Below, one piece after another: positions 33,079 through 41,946 of a stretch of 47,640 bases of DNA; position 1 is the stretch's first letter, and every line of letters starts with the position of its first letter. Both the position numbers and the translations under genes were made by a program. The notes beneath the pieces were generated by a model. The model made no database searches and was not told the origin of the DNA. It was given only the letters and a program-made list of their open reading frames with translations. Source of the stretch: Acidimicrobiia bacterium UBA4744 (GTDB lineage: Bacteria > Actinomycetota > Acidimicrobiia > Spongiisociales > UBA4744); contig DHIO01000035.1 of NCBI GenBank assembly GCA_002403855.1, positions 73,460 through 121,099 of the forward strand. Reading direction: 5' to 3'.

Positions 33079-34485
33079 ATGAAGGCAGGCACCCGGGGAG
33101 AGTTCGATCCCGGACGCTGGCGGAGACTGCTCGATGTCCTCGATCGAGCGAACGAGGGTCCGATCGTCGAAGAAAGGGCCTTTGACCTCGAGCACGTTGC
33201 GGGCGGCATAGCCCGCGTCGTCGGCGACCACGGGATCAAACTGGATCGTGACCTCATCATCCAGCAAGACGACGGGATGATCGACCGGGTCTGGGAAGCG
33301 GCTCTCGACTTTCTGTCCGGATGCGGCATCTATCACGCCGATACGACTCGCGTCTTGGTCTTCACTCGCGATGAGATCCAGGAGGCCTTGGATGCGGCCC
33401 CTTCCGAGGTGTCGATCGGGCAGGGGGACGACACGAGGTTGCTGACTCATCGAGCGATCGAAGACCGGCGTCCACCGCTCATCAGCGGCGGTCCGATTGG
33501 AACGCCACTGTCGGAAGAGATGTACGTTCCGATCATGCAGAGCTACTTCCAGGAATCGATCATCGACACGATCGTTCCGGGAACCTTGGCCACCACCTAC
33601 GGTCGAGAAGCTCGCACCAAATCTCCCCTCGAGATTGTCTCCTCGTGGCAGCAGGTCGAGCTCGATTTCGAGGCAGCACGCCGGGCGGGACGGCCCGGCG
33701 TGTCGATCATGGCCGTCGAGAACTCCATGAGCGACCTGGGCCACCTCTCCGCCATCGGCGGAGAGGGTTACCGGCCGACCGACACGCACATCGTGGCGAT
33801 GATCGGCGAACTGAAGATCAACAATGAACTTCTCAACAAAGTGGCTCATTCCATCCGCCAGGATGGAGTCCTTCTCGGCTTCTACAACCCGATCCTCGGA
33901 GGGATGGCAGGTCCCGCCGAGGGCGTGGCGGTGCTGATCACAGCGGGCATGGTGGCCCTGCAGCTCGTCTACGGTCCGGCCAGCCGGTGTAGTTGCCCCA
34001 CCCATCCCTTCAATTTCAACTCGACCGATCCGGAGATCATGAGAGCGGCCGGCACGGCCATGCAAGCCCTGGCCCGCAACACACATCTGCTGACCGAGCT
34101 GATGACTTCGCCGGTCGGCGGTCCGGGCACCGACACGGTTCTCTACGAGAGTCTGGCCATGGGCACCGTTGCTTCCGTGAGCGGTGCATCCCGGGCGCTC
34201 GGAGTGCGTTCGGCGGTCGGCGTCGTTGAGGACCACGTGACGGGACTCGAGACCCGGTTCAACGGCGAGGTAGCCCGGGCGGCGGCTCGCCTGAATCGTC
34301 CTGCTGCCGACGAGATCGTGCGGAAAGCCGTTGAGGAGTACCGGACGTATCTCGATCGGAAACCTGTCGGGGTGTCCTTTGCCGAAGCGTACGATCCAGA
34401 CACCGTGACCCCCCGACCCGGCTGGCTGGCTACCTACAACACAGTCAAGGAGCGGGCGGTCGAATGGGGGCTTCCCCTTGACTGA
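33079..34485 (+). CDS. MtmB-family corrinoid methyltransferase without pyrrolysine (clade 2, copy a), coupled to set C
   Basis: A 468-residue MtmB homologue: EGPIVEERAFDLEHVAGG at the start, RAGRPGVSI (202-210) with Met211 at the pyrrolysine-aligned place, GGMAGPAEGVAV and TGLETRFNGEVARA. It is closest to the protein at 39887-41275. The ATG at 33079 is preferred, with GAGG ten bases upstream; a GTG at 33055 is an alternative. Its last codons overlap the FAD subunit gene of set C by eight bases, so methyltransferase and hydroxylase are made together. This is the clearest sign in the window that demethylation and ring hydroxylation act on one substrate. No corrinoid gene is in this operon, so the carrier works in trans. 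Confidence 0.9.
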   Translation: MKAGTRGEFDPGRWRRLLDVLDRANEGPIVEERAFDLEHVAGGIARVVGDHGIKLDRDLIIQQDDGMIDRVWEAALDFLSGCGIYHADTTRVLVFTRDEIQEALDAAPSEVSIGQGDDTRLLTHRAIEDRRPPLISGGPIGTPLSEEMYVPIMQSYFQESIIDTIVPGTLATTYGREARTKSPLEIVSSWQQVELDFEAARRAGRPGVSIMAVENSMSDLGHLSAIGGEGYRPTDTHIVAMIGELKINNELLNKVAHSIRQDGVLLGFYNPILGGMAGPAEGVAVLITAGMVALQLVYGPASRCSCPTHPFNFNSTDPEIMRAAGTAMQALARNTHLLTELMTSPVGGPGTDTVLYESLAMGTVASVSGASRALGVRSAVGVVEDHVTGLETRFNGEVARAAARLNRPAADEIVRKAVEEYRTYLDRKPVGVSFAEAYDPDTVTPRPGWLATYNTVKERAVEWGLPLD

Positions 34486-35374
34486 GGTACCGGCGACGGC
34501 TTCGCCCGCCGACTATGCCGCGCCTGCCACCATCGGTGAGGCGCTTCGACTCCTGAGCGCCGATCCCACCAACATGGTCATTGCCGGCGGCACCGACCTC
34601 ATTCCCGCCACCCGGGCCGGAACCGAACGCCCCGGCGTTCTCGTCGATCTTCGCCGCCTGCCTCTCAACGACATCACCGTCGAACAGGACCGCGTGCGGT
34701 TGGGTGCCCGGGCCACCTTCACCGACATTCTGAGCTCCCCGGACCTGGCCCGTGAGTATCCCGCCCTCCATACGGCGGCCGCCCAGGTGGGCGGACCTCC
34801 CATCCGGAACAGGGCCACGATAGGGGGGAACCTGGTCCACGCATCGCCCGCCGCGGACGGTGCCCCACCACTGCTGGTCTATGACGCCACGGTGGTCTTG
34901 CTCGGGCCGGCCGGCCGGCGCGAGGTTCCGTTGACCGCGTTCTTCGAAGGGCCCGGTCGGACCGTCCGGCAGCCGAGTGAGATCGTTACCGAAATCTGGA
35001 TGCCTCGTCCGACCGGCCCGACGGTTTCCGCTTTTGCGAAACTCGGACCCCGACTGGCTATGGCCGTATCGATCGTCTGTGTTGCCGTTCGACTCAGCGG
35101 TGCCGGACTCGACAGCGTAGACGAATGCCGGGTCGCACTCGGGGCCGTTGCACCCACTCCGATCCGGGCGGAAGACGCCGAAAAGACCATCGTCGCTCGA
35201 GGCCTGACGGCTGATTCCGTGGCCCGGGCTTCGATCGAGGCGGCCGAAGCCTCCGCCCCGATCGACGATCTACGCGGGACGGCCGCCTACCGCCGCCGCA
35301 TGGTCCGGGTGGTGGTCGAGCGGATGCTGGATGACCTAGCGCGGAAGTTGACGGGAGCAGCAACCGATGGATGA
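34478..35374 (+). CDS. Molybdenum hydroxylase set C, FAD-binding subunit
   Basis: A 298-residue CoxM/XdhB-type flavin subunit. Motifs are VIAGGTDLIPATRAG (about 31-45) and IRNRATIGGNLVHASPAAD, with the C-terminal domain ending in a basic tail. The start appears to be TTG at 34478, inside the end of the methyltransferase gene, with a G-rich stretch upstream and no later ATG before the conserved core. The gene order FAD, [2Fe-2S], molybdenum is the same as in set B, where it also begins with FAD, whereas set A runs molybdenum, FAD, [2Fe-2S]. Confidence 0.92.
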   Translation: MTEVPATASPADYAAPATIGEALRLLSADPTNMVIAGGTDLIPATRAGTERPGVLVDLRRLPLNDITVEQDRVRLGARATFTDILSSPDLAREYPALHTAAAQVGGPPIRNRATIGGNLVHASPAADGAPPLLVYDATVVLLGPAGRREVPLTAFFEGPGRTVRQPSEIVTEIWMPRPTGPTVSAFAKLGPRLAMAVSIVCVAVRLSGAGLDSVDECRVALGAVAPTPIRAEDAEKTIVARGLTADSVARASIEAAEASAPIDDLRGTAAYRRRMVRVVVERMLDDLARKLTGAATDG

Positions 35375-35837
35375 GTTCGAGTTCCTGGTCAACGGCGTTG
35401 CCCACATCGTGGAGGCCGACCCTCGCCGCACGCTGTTGTCCGTCCTGCGAGAAGACCTGGGCCTGACCGGGGCCAAAGAAGGCTGCGGACAGGGCGACTG
35501 CGGCTCGTGCGTCGTCGTGATGGACGGTCTGGCCGTCAACTCCTGTCTGGTGTACGCCGGCCAGGCGGAAGGGGCCGACATCGTCACGGTCGAAGGCCTC
35601 GCCCAGGGGGACGAACTCCATCCCCTTCAGAAGGAGTTTGTCGACCGGTGGGCCTTCCAGTGCGGGTTTTGCACGCCGGGGATGCTGATGACGGCGTATG
35701 CATTCCTCTCGGAGAACCCGCGGCCCGAAGCCGAACAGGTCCGAAAGGCCATCGCCGGCAACCTGTGCCGGTGTACGAACTATCGCAACATCGTCGAGGC
35801 GGTAACGGCGGCAGCGATGAAGGTGTCTCGCTCATGA
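35367..35837 (+). CDS. Molybdenum hydroxylase set C, [2Fe-2S] small subunit
   Basis: A 156-residue subunit with ligands C40, C45, C48 and C60 and, in the helical domain, C99, C102, C134 and C136 (CGFCTPG, CRCTNY). The ATG at 35367 lies within the end of the FAD gene, with GGGAGCAG upstream, and its stop overlaps the ATG of the molybdenum subunit. It mediates electron flow between the molybdenum centre and FAD. Confidence 0.95.
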   Translation: MDEFEFLVNGVAHIVEADPRRTLLSVLREDLGLTGAKEGCGQGDCGSCVVVMDGLAVNSCLVYAGQAEGADIVTVEGLAQGDELHPLQKEFVDRWAFQCGFCTPGMLMTAYAFLSENPRPEAEQVRKAIAGNLCRCTNYRNIVEAVTAAAMKVSRS

Positions 35838-38101
35838 CCGGAGTCATCGGGAACCGCGCCGCCCGGGTGGGAGGGGTCGAGATCGTAACGGGCAATGCCC
35901 GGTACGTCGGGGATCTCACCTTTCCGGACATGCTGACGGGAGCACTGCTCTATCCCGATCTGTCCCCCGCCCGGATCCTCCGCATCGACGCGACGGAAGC
36001 GCGCCGGCTCCCCGGCGTCGTGGCCGTGCTGACCCACGCGGATGTGCCGGGGCTCAATCGCATTGCCTATTCGGACGTAGAGGACCAGCCGCTGCTGGTC
36101 TCCGAGTTTGCCCAGTATCAGGGGGATGCGATAGCTGCTGTCGCCGCTCTCGATGAGGCCTCCGCCCGGGCGGCCCTGGCGGCGATCGAGGTAGATCTCG
36201 AGCTGCTGGAAGGCGTCTTCGATCCGGTGGAGGCGATGCGACCCGGCGCCCGCCGGGTCTGGCCGGACCGCAGCAATGTCCATGAGCATCTCGTGATCGA
36301 ACGTGGCGATGTCGAAGCGGGGTTCGCTACCGCCGACGTGATCATCGAAGGCGAATACACGACCCAGCTGATCGAACAAGCCTTCCTGGAACCGGAAGGA
36401 GCGGTGGCCACCCTTGACGCCGACGGAGCGGTGGTCGTGTACGCCTCGTGCCAGAGCCCCCACCGCGATCGCCGCCAGATCGCCGTCGCGCTGGGGATTC
36501 CCGAAAACCGGGTACGCGTAATCACCCCGTATGTGGGAGGAGCCTTCGGGGGCAAGGATGAAGTCCACGTCCAGATCCACGCCGCTCTTCTGGCGCAGGC
36601 GACCGGCCGCCCGGTCCGGCTGATCAGAAGCCGGGAAGAGTCGATCCGGACCCACGTGAAGCGCCACCCGATCAGGGTTCGGCACAAGTTGGGGGCAACC
36701 AACGACGGTCGGATCACCGCCATCCAGGTCGAGGCGATCGGTGACACCGGACCGTACGTCAATGCCGGTGAGGAGGTGATGTCGGTGCTGGCGGCCACCG
36801 CATCCGGTCCGTACAACATACCGGCGGCGCGTATCGACGCTTTCACCGTGCTGACCCACAATCCGATCTGTGGTGCCATGCGCGGGTTCGGTATCCCCCA
36901 GGGGACCTTTGCCGGGGAACGGCAACTGGACAAGCTGAGCCGGAAGCTGGGAATCGATCCCCTCGAGCTTCGGCTCCTGAACGGGCTGGGCACCGGAACG
37001 GTGCTGCCTACCGGAGCGATCATTCGGGAAGGCCGGCCGATGAAGGCGTGCCTCGAAGGCGCCGCCGACAACTCGGGTTGGCGGGAACGAGATGACACGC
37101 AGCGGGAGCCGGCCCCCCACCTCCGGCGCGGATGGGGACTGGCGGCCACCATCTTCACCGTGGGTTTCGGTCGCAACGTTCCCGACAGTGCGGGCGTCAA
37201 CCTGGAGATGATTCCCGACGGGACGGCCATACTACGGACGGGAGCGGCCGACATGGGCCAGGGTGCCCACACCGCGTTGGCTCAGATCGCCGCCGAGGAG
37301 CTCGGTATCGAATTGGGAGCGGTCCGGGTCGTCAAACCCGACACGGAGCGGACTCCCGACGCCGGTCCGGCCTCCGCCAGCCGGACCACGTTCGTGTCCG
37401 GGAACGCCACCCGCCGGGCTGCAGCGGTCATCCGCGAGTCCTTGCTGGAGGCCGCCGCGACGCTAACCGGCCTCCCGGAGGGGGAGCTCCATCTTGGTGG
37501 CGGTTACGTCCACGCAACAGGCGAACGGGTGACGACGGTAGCCGAAGCGGCCGCAGCGGCGAAGAACGCCAACTTGCCCCTGCATGCCGACGGCTTCTAT
37601 GCCATGGAGTTTCCGGAGAAGTACCGGGAGGGCGACTATCCGTATCAGCACCAGGTATTCACGTTCGGGACCCAGGTAGCCCGGGTCCTGGTCGACATCG
37701 AGACCGGACGGGTGACCGTGGAAGAGCTCACGCTGGCCCAGGATGCCGGTCGGGTCATCAACCCGGATGGAGCGATGGGTCAGCTGGAGGGCGGGGCGGC
37801 GATGGGCCTCGGCTACGCCCTGATCGAGGAGCTGAAGGTGGTCGGGGGAAGGACCGTCAACAATTCGCTGGAGAGCTACTTGATCCCGACCTCGCTCGAC
37901 TTGCCTCCGATGAGTGTCGGTCTGGTGGAGATCCCGGAGCCGATGGCTCCTTTCGGGGCGAAGGGTATCGGAGAGGCGACCCTGACGCCGACCGCTCCGG
38001 CCATCGCCAACGCCGTCGCAGACGCAGTCGGGGCCTCAATCGATGATCTCCCGCTGAGTCCTGAGCGAGTGTTGGCGGCCTTGGAGGGCGGATCGAGCTG
38101 A
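35834..38101 (+). CDS. Molybdenum hydroxylase set C, molybdopterin large subunit
   Basis: A 755-residue catalytic subunit. QAFLEPEGA lies near 182-190, GGAFGG at 235-240, GAMRGFG at 347-353 and the catalytic Glu is E714 in GIGE. The Arg in RGFG corresponds to the substrate-binding Arg of xanthine dehydrogenase; the CO dehydrogenase signature is absent. The ATG at 35834 overlaps the previous stop (ATGA), while an in-frame extension upstream is a shadow of the [2Fe-2S] gene. It ends 30 bases before the convergent small gene at 38132. N-heterocycle hydroxylation is the likely chemistry; the substrate is inferred from neighbours only. Confidence 0.93.
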   Translation: MTGVIGNRAARVGGVEIVTGNARYVGDLTFPDMLTGALLYPDLSPARILRIDATEARRLPGVVAVLTHADVPGLNRIAYSDVEDQPLLVSEFAQYQGDAIAAVAALDEASARAALAAIEVDLELLEGVFDPVEAMRPGARRVWPDRSNVHEHLVIERGDVEAGFATADVIIEGEYTTQLIEQAFLEPEGAVATLDADGAVVVYASCQSPHRDRRQIAVALGIPENRVRVITPYVGGAFGGKDEVHVQIHAALLAQATGRPVRLIRSREESIRTHVKRHPIRVRHKLGATNDGRITAIQVEAIGDTGPYVNAGEEVMSVLAATASGPYNIPAARIDAFTVLTHNPICGAMRGFGIPQGTFAGERQLDKLSRKLGIDPLELRLLNGLGTGTVLPTGAIIREGRPMKACLEGAADNSGWRERDDTQREPAPHLRRGWGLAATIFTVGFGRNVPDSAGVNLEMIPDGTAILRTGAADMGQGAHTALAQIAAEELGIELGAVRVVKPDTERTPDAGPASASRTTFVSGNATRRAAAVIRESLLEAAATLTGLPEGELHLGGGYVHATGERVTTVAEAAAAAKNANLPLHADGFYAMEFPEKYREGDYPYQHQVFTFGTQVARVLVDIETGRVTVEELTLAQDAGRVINPDGAMGQLEGGAAMGLGYALIEELKVVGGRTVNNSLESYLIPTSLDLPPMSVGLVEIPEPMAPFGAKGIGEATLTPTAPAIANAVADAVGASIDDLPLSPERVLAALEGGSS

Positions 38102-38131
38102 GCCGTGTCGGTCGGCAAGCGGTGCGGACGA

Positions 38132-38446
38132 CTACCGGTCTCCCTCGCCCAACTCAGCAACCAACTCCCGCCTCAGCTCGGCCAGCCGCCCGGCCGGATG
38201 CGCCTTTTCGAGCTCGCCGGCAACCGCCTTCGCAACCTCGTCGGCGGAACCCGGTCGTTCTTCCGGACTGCTCCACTCCCAGTCGGCCAGGTAGTCCTCA
38301 CTACCGGTGCGACCGGTCTGCATGGCGATGTCATCGATCGCGACCTGGAATCGGGAAGACAACTCCACACGAGCCTGCCCGTTCTCGTCGGTGGCCCGCA
38401 CCCCGGTCGGGATCCCGTTCCAGGAGAAGATCTGGAACATAGTCAT
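38132..38446 (-). CDS. Small conserved protein, 'virulence factor' (PF13769)-like
   Basis: A 104-residue protein. Its pattern WNGIPTGVRA, then ELSSRFQVAIDDIAM and EDYLADW recalls the PF13769 family, whose members read roughly WRDIPAQV...RF..AID..AM..G...D.YL..W. The family name comes from an old annotation and its function is unknown. The ATG at 38446 overlaps the stop of the methyltransferase gene (TGATG), so the two are translationally coupled. Tight coupling suggests that it helps the methyltransferase or corrinoid system, perhaps as an assembly or electron-transfer accessory. The family match is from memory and should be treated as provisional. Confidence 0.6.
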   Translation of the reverse strand: MTMFQIFSWNGIPTGVRATDENGQARVELSSRFQVAIDDIAMQTGRTGSEDYLADWEWSSPEERPGSADEVAKAVAGELEKAHPAGRLAELRRELVAELGEGDR

Positions 38447-39867
38447 CAGGAAACTACCCCGGCCAGATCCCGGTCCCGCAGCACTCGTCTCCAGGCTCCA
38501 TCGATGTCCAGACCCATTCCGGTCAGCGCCTCGCATACCGACTCGTACTGATCCAGCCATTCCCCATTCGGCTTCAAGGTGGCGACGTCGTAGAGCTGCG
38601 GAAACGACTTTCCCGGGTCGGGATCATCGAGGCGGTCCTCGTAGTGGGACAGGCATCCCAGCACCAGTTCGTTGACTTCGGAGCGGGTCATGCCGAGCGC
38701 GGCATGGGCCACCTGGGCCTGGAAGCGGGCTTCGAGACCCGTCGTCTGGTCGACGGTGGCACCTCCGGCCACGCCCATTCCGTGCTGGTGGGTGCCGCAC
38801 ACGGCTCCGATCATGGCCCCGGCTGCCACCTCCCACAACAGCCCCGACGTGCCCGTCCCCGACACGCAGTAGATATCGTTGGAAACCACCATCGGGGTGT
38901 TGCGGGCCAGGGCTTGGCCGGCCATGGCCTGAATCCAGAGCCCCATCCGGTCGGTGTTGTTGATGCGCATCAAGTGCATGTGACCCATGAAGTGATACGA
39001 AGGGTGATAGAGGACGGCGCCGAGAATGTGCTCTGCAACCGTGAGCAAAGCCGTGCCTTCTGCGCCACCTCCCAAACCACCCACCAGGGGCACGAGCAGA
39101 TCGACGATATGCATCCCGATGCTCTGCATGTAGGCCACTCGGGAGAGCTGGTCGTAGTCGGTCTTCATCTCGACCATCTGCGAAACCAGCATCCCGTCGG
39201 AGGTCCGCAGGCCCGAGGCCGGGTCAACGGCGGCCATCTTGCCCTGGCAGGTAAGGGGAGTGGCGTTGTCCTCGATGTGCATACCCGGCCGGCCCGCCTT
39301 GCGGACCGCCTCACGGGCTTCTGCGGAATCGCGCCGGGTCCCCAAGATCTCGGTCGGCGACCCGGGAACTATTTGACGCCCCATGTAGGTTGACACCGAC
39401 CCGGCTCCCAGGCAGTCGACGAGAGGTTCCTGGGCGCAGCTCTGCAGGATGAGCTTGTGGTGCCGCTCGCTGGAAGGAGTACCGGTGGGGCCGCTGTGCA
39501 CCCGGCAAGGGACGAGGCTCTCGACTTCCCGGTGCACTTCGACAACCGCGTCCTTTCCGGTTCCCAGAACGATTCTGCTCGGCTGTCCGGCCACGATCTC
39601 TTCGGTCTCACCGCGGGAGAAGAGGATCCGTCGCTCACTGGTCTGGTTGTATGCGCCGATATCGACGAACAGTTCGACGGCTGCCTCATAGAGCCGGTCG
39701 ACCATCGCGTCGTCGCTGGGGACCAACACCTTGGGATCGAACTTGATCCCGTGTCTGGAGATGAGTTCCGGGACCTTCTTCACGAGCATCAGATCGAAGT
39801 CGGATTCGGCCGCGTACGGACCTGTTTCTGATCGGTCGACGATTTCGGGGAGATGGTTCGTGTTCAC
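38446..39867 (-). CDS. MtmB-family corrinoid methyltransferase without pyrrolysine (clade 3, copy a)
   Basis: A 473-residue MtmB homologue. It has VDRSETGPYAAESDFDLM at the start, LGTGKDAVVEVHR, KAGRPGMHI (190-198) with Glu199 at the pyrrolysine-aligned position, MKTDYDQLSRVAYM and TTGLEARFQAQVAHA. It is closest to the protein at 42618-44018, and both share CQGK/AQGK after the key site, as archaeal MtmB has AQGN. The start is GTG at 39867 with AGGAG seven bases upstream. It follows another methyltransferase by 19 bases, so two different demethylases sit side by side and probably use the two corrinoid proteins upstream in the operon. Confidence 0.9.
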   Translation of the reverse strand: MNTNHLPEIVDRSETGPYAAESDFDLMLVKKVPELISRHGIKFDPKVLVPSDDAMVDRLYEAAVELFVDIGAYNQTSERRILFSRGETEEIVAGQPSRIVLGTGKDAVVEVHREVESLVPCRVHSGPTGTPSSERHHKLILQSCAQEPLVDCLGAGSVSTYMGRQIVPGSPTEILGTRRDSAEAREAVRKAGRPGMHIEDNATPLTCQGKMAAVDPASGLRTSDGMLVSQMVEMKTDYDQLSRVAYMQSIGMHIVDLLVPLVGGLGGGAEGTALLTVAEHILGAVLYHPSYHFMGHMHLMRINNTDRMGLWIQAMAGQALARNTPMVVSNDIYCVSGTGTSGLLWEVAAGAMIGAVCGTHQHGMGVAGGATVDQTTGLEARFQAQVAHAALGMTRSEVNELVLGCLSHYEDRLDDPDPGKSFPQLYDVATLKPNGEWLDQYESVCEALTGMGLDIDGAWRRVLRDRDLAGVVS

Positions 39868-39886
39868 TGCGAACTCCTAGACGGTT

Positions 39887-41275
39887 TCACTTCGAACCAG
39901 CGTCGAGAGGCAAACCCCAACCGATTGCCTCCGCCTTGACTTGCTCATACATCTTCAACCATTGGTCTTTGGGCCGAACGCTTTGAACGTCGTACACCTC
40001 CGGAAAAGCCAGTCCGTACGGCTGCTGATCCAGCAGATGTTCATACTTCGACAGAGCGTTCTGAACGATTCCCTCGGCCGCCTCCCGGGTCAACCCGGCC
40101 GCAGCATGTACTGCTTCGCCCATGAGACGGGCCTCGAGTCCTGAGAAGTGAGCCGGGATGGCCCCGGTTGCCGAGCGAGGCCCGAGGATGCGGCTTTGCC
40201 CGGATACCGTGCTCATCACCGCGCAGGCAATCGTCTCGTAGAGCAGCGTCTTGGTACCCGGGCCTCCTACCGGAGTGATGGTGAGGTTGGTCAGCAGGCT
40301 GGCGTTGCGAGCGATGGCCTGGAAAGAAAGGCTGGTGGCGGTCATGAGATCGCGACCGGTGTCCTGAAACTGGAGCGGGTGGGTAGGTGACGTGCCCAAA
40401 CAGTCGGCCAGGAAGAAGACACTGAGGGCCACCAGCTCGGCAGTCAACAGCACCGCCTGGCCCTCGATGCCCCCGCCCAATCCCCCGTAGATCGGATTTG
40501 CATACGGATCGACGACGCCCTCGATCATCAGGATGTGGGCGAGTTTGTTGAGGATGTCGTTGTTGGTCTTCAATTCGGAGATGATGCCGAACGTGTGCAG
40601 GTCGGTGGGCAGCACCGCCGGGCTGCTGGAGGCGGTGAGGTTGCCCAGGTCGCTGACGGAGATCATGATCCCGGTGGTCGCAATACCCGGTCGGCCCGCG
40701 AGTTCCCGGGCTTGTCGCATCAAATCGATCTCTTCCCAGGCGGCCAGGATCTCCAGCGGAGACTTGGTCCGGATCTCCCGACCGGCGATCGAGGTGAGCG
40801 TGGCACCGCAGGTCATGTCGACGATCGGCTCCTGGACGTAGCTGCGGATGATCGGGACAAACAGGTCGTTGGGTGTTGGTGAGCCGATCGGCCCCCCCGT
40901 GATGAGGGGTGGTCGCGGGTCTTCGAGGGTACGCGCCACGTCGATGCGGGCGTCGGGCCCGCTTCCCATCGGCACCTGTGACGGAGCGGCACGGACGAGG
41001 CGCTCGATTTCGTCGCGGCTGAAGAGGATGACCCGACCGGTGTCCTTCGAGTAGACACCGCAGGATGCCAGAAAGTCCAGCGCGGCATCCCATACGCGGT
41101 CCGCCAGTTCGTCGTCGAGGTTGACCACGTGATCCCGGTCGGCCTGTACCTCGTAGTCCCGCACCGTGTTCTGGATGCCGGCCGCAACGTGTTGCAGGTC
41201 GAAGATCCGTTCCTCGACCACCGGACCGGTGAGGCTTCGGTCGACAACGTCGGTGAGGCGATCGATGTCGATCAT
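39887..41275 (-). CDS. MtmB-family corrinoid methyltransferase without pyrrolysine (clade 2, copy b)
   Basis: A 462-residue MtmB homologue with TGPVVEERIFDLQHVAAG, LITGGPIGSP, LAGRPGIAT (192-200) and Thr201 at the pyrrolysine-aligned place, YGGLGGGIEGQAVLL and SGLEARLMGEAVHA. It is the paralogue of 33079-34485, which is fused by overlap to hydroxylase set C. The ATG at 41275 overlaps the stop of the corrinoid protein (ATGA), so carrier and methyltransferase are translated in step. The partner at 41272-41925 is therefore its most likely corrinoid protein. Confidence 0.9.
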   Translation of the reverse strand: MIDIDRLTDVVDRSLTGPVVEERIFDLQHVAAGIQNTVRDYEVQADRDHVVNLDDELADRVWDAALDFLASCGVYSKDTGRVILFSRDEIERLVRAAPSQVPMGSGPDARIDVARTLEDPRPPLITGGPIGSPTPNDLFVPIIRSYVQEPIVDMTCGATLTSIAGREIRTKSPLEILAAWEEIDLMRQARELAGRPGIATTGIMISVSDLGNLTASSSPAVLPTDLHTFGIISELKTNNDILNKLAHILMIEGVVDPYANPIYGGLGGGIEGQAVLLTAELVALSVFFLADCLGTSPTHPLQFQDTGRDLMTATSLSFQAIARNASLLTNLTITPVGGPGTKTLLYETIACAVMSTVSGQSRILGPRSATGAIPAHFSGLEARLMGEAVHAAAGLTREAAEGIVQNALSKYEHLLDQQPYGLAFPEVYDVQSVRPKDQWLKMYEQVKAEAIGWGLPLDAGSK

Positions 41276-41925
41276 GGGCGGCCCTCCAGCAGGAGGGCCG
41301 CTTCGGTGACTGCTCCCACCGCGTTGTCCGCGTACCCGTCGGCGCCGGCCTGCAGGGCCCACTCCCTGGTGACCGGTCCCCCGCCTACCATGATCCGAAA
41401 CCGATCGACCAGTTCCGGGTTCTCTTTCACGAGCGCGATCGCGTCTCGGATGTAGGGGAGCGAGGGCATCATCAACCCGGAGATTCCGATCAGGTCGGCA
41501 TCGAAGTCCTTCGCCGCCTGTACGAGATCCTTGGCAGGGACGTTCACTCCAAGGTCCTTGACCTCGTATCCGTTCACCTGCAGGAGCACGCTGACGATGC
41601 TCTTCCCGATGTCGTGGATGTCCCCGAAGATGGTGCCGATGACGACCCGGCCCTTCCCGTAACCCTCGGATCCATCCGCCTGCAGGCGGGGCAGGAGTTC
41701 CTCCTGGATCGCCTTTACCGCGTCGGCCGCCAGCATCAGCTCGGGCAGGAACGTCTCGAGGCGGGCGAAGCGATCGCCGATATCGGCCAGACACGGTTCG
41801 ACACACTCGAGGAAGACCGCCAGCGGTGTTTCCCCGGTCTCCAGCAGCCGCAGGGCCTCAGCGACTCCCGCCTCGCTGTTGCCTTCGTTGATGGTCCTGC
41901 AGAGCGCCTGCCATTTACCGTCCAT
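41272..41925 (-). CDS. Corrinoid (B12-binding) protein, MtmC/MtbC type
   Basis: A 217-residue methyl carrier with a helical cap (TFLPELMLAADAV), D102-I-H104-D-I-G107 as lower-ligand motif, SGLMMPS and GGGPVTREW. The ATG at 41925 has GAGG eight bases upstream and is chosen over a GTG three codons earlier. It is coupled to the methyltransferase at 39887-41275 and preceded 21 bases upstream by another corrinoid gene, an unusual tandem of two carriers. Confidence 0.93.
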   Translation of the reverse strand: MDGKWQALCRTINEGNSEAGVAEALRLLETGETPLAVFLECVEPCLADIGDRFARLETFLPELMLAADAVKAIQEELLPRLQADGSEGYGKGRVVIGTIFGDIHDIGKSIVSVLLQVNGYEVKDLGVNVPAKDLVQAAKDFDADLIGISGLMMPSLPYIRDAIALVKENPELVDRFRIMVGGGPVTREWALQAGADGYADNAVGAVTEAALLLEGRP

Positions 41926-41946
41926 CGGTGTCACCTCGTTTCCAAT

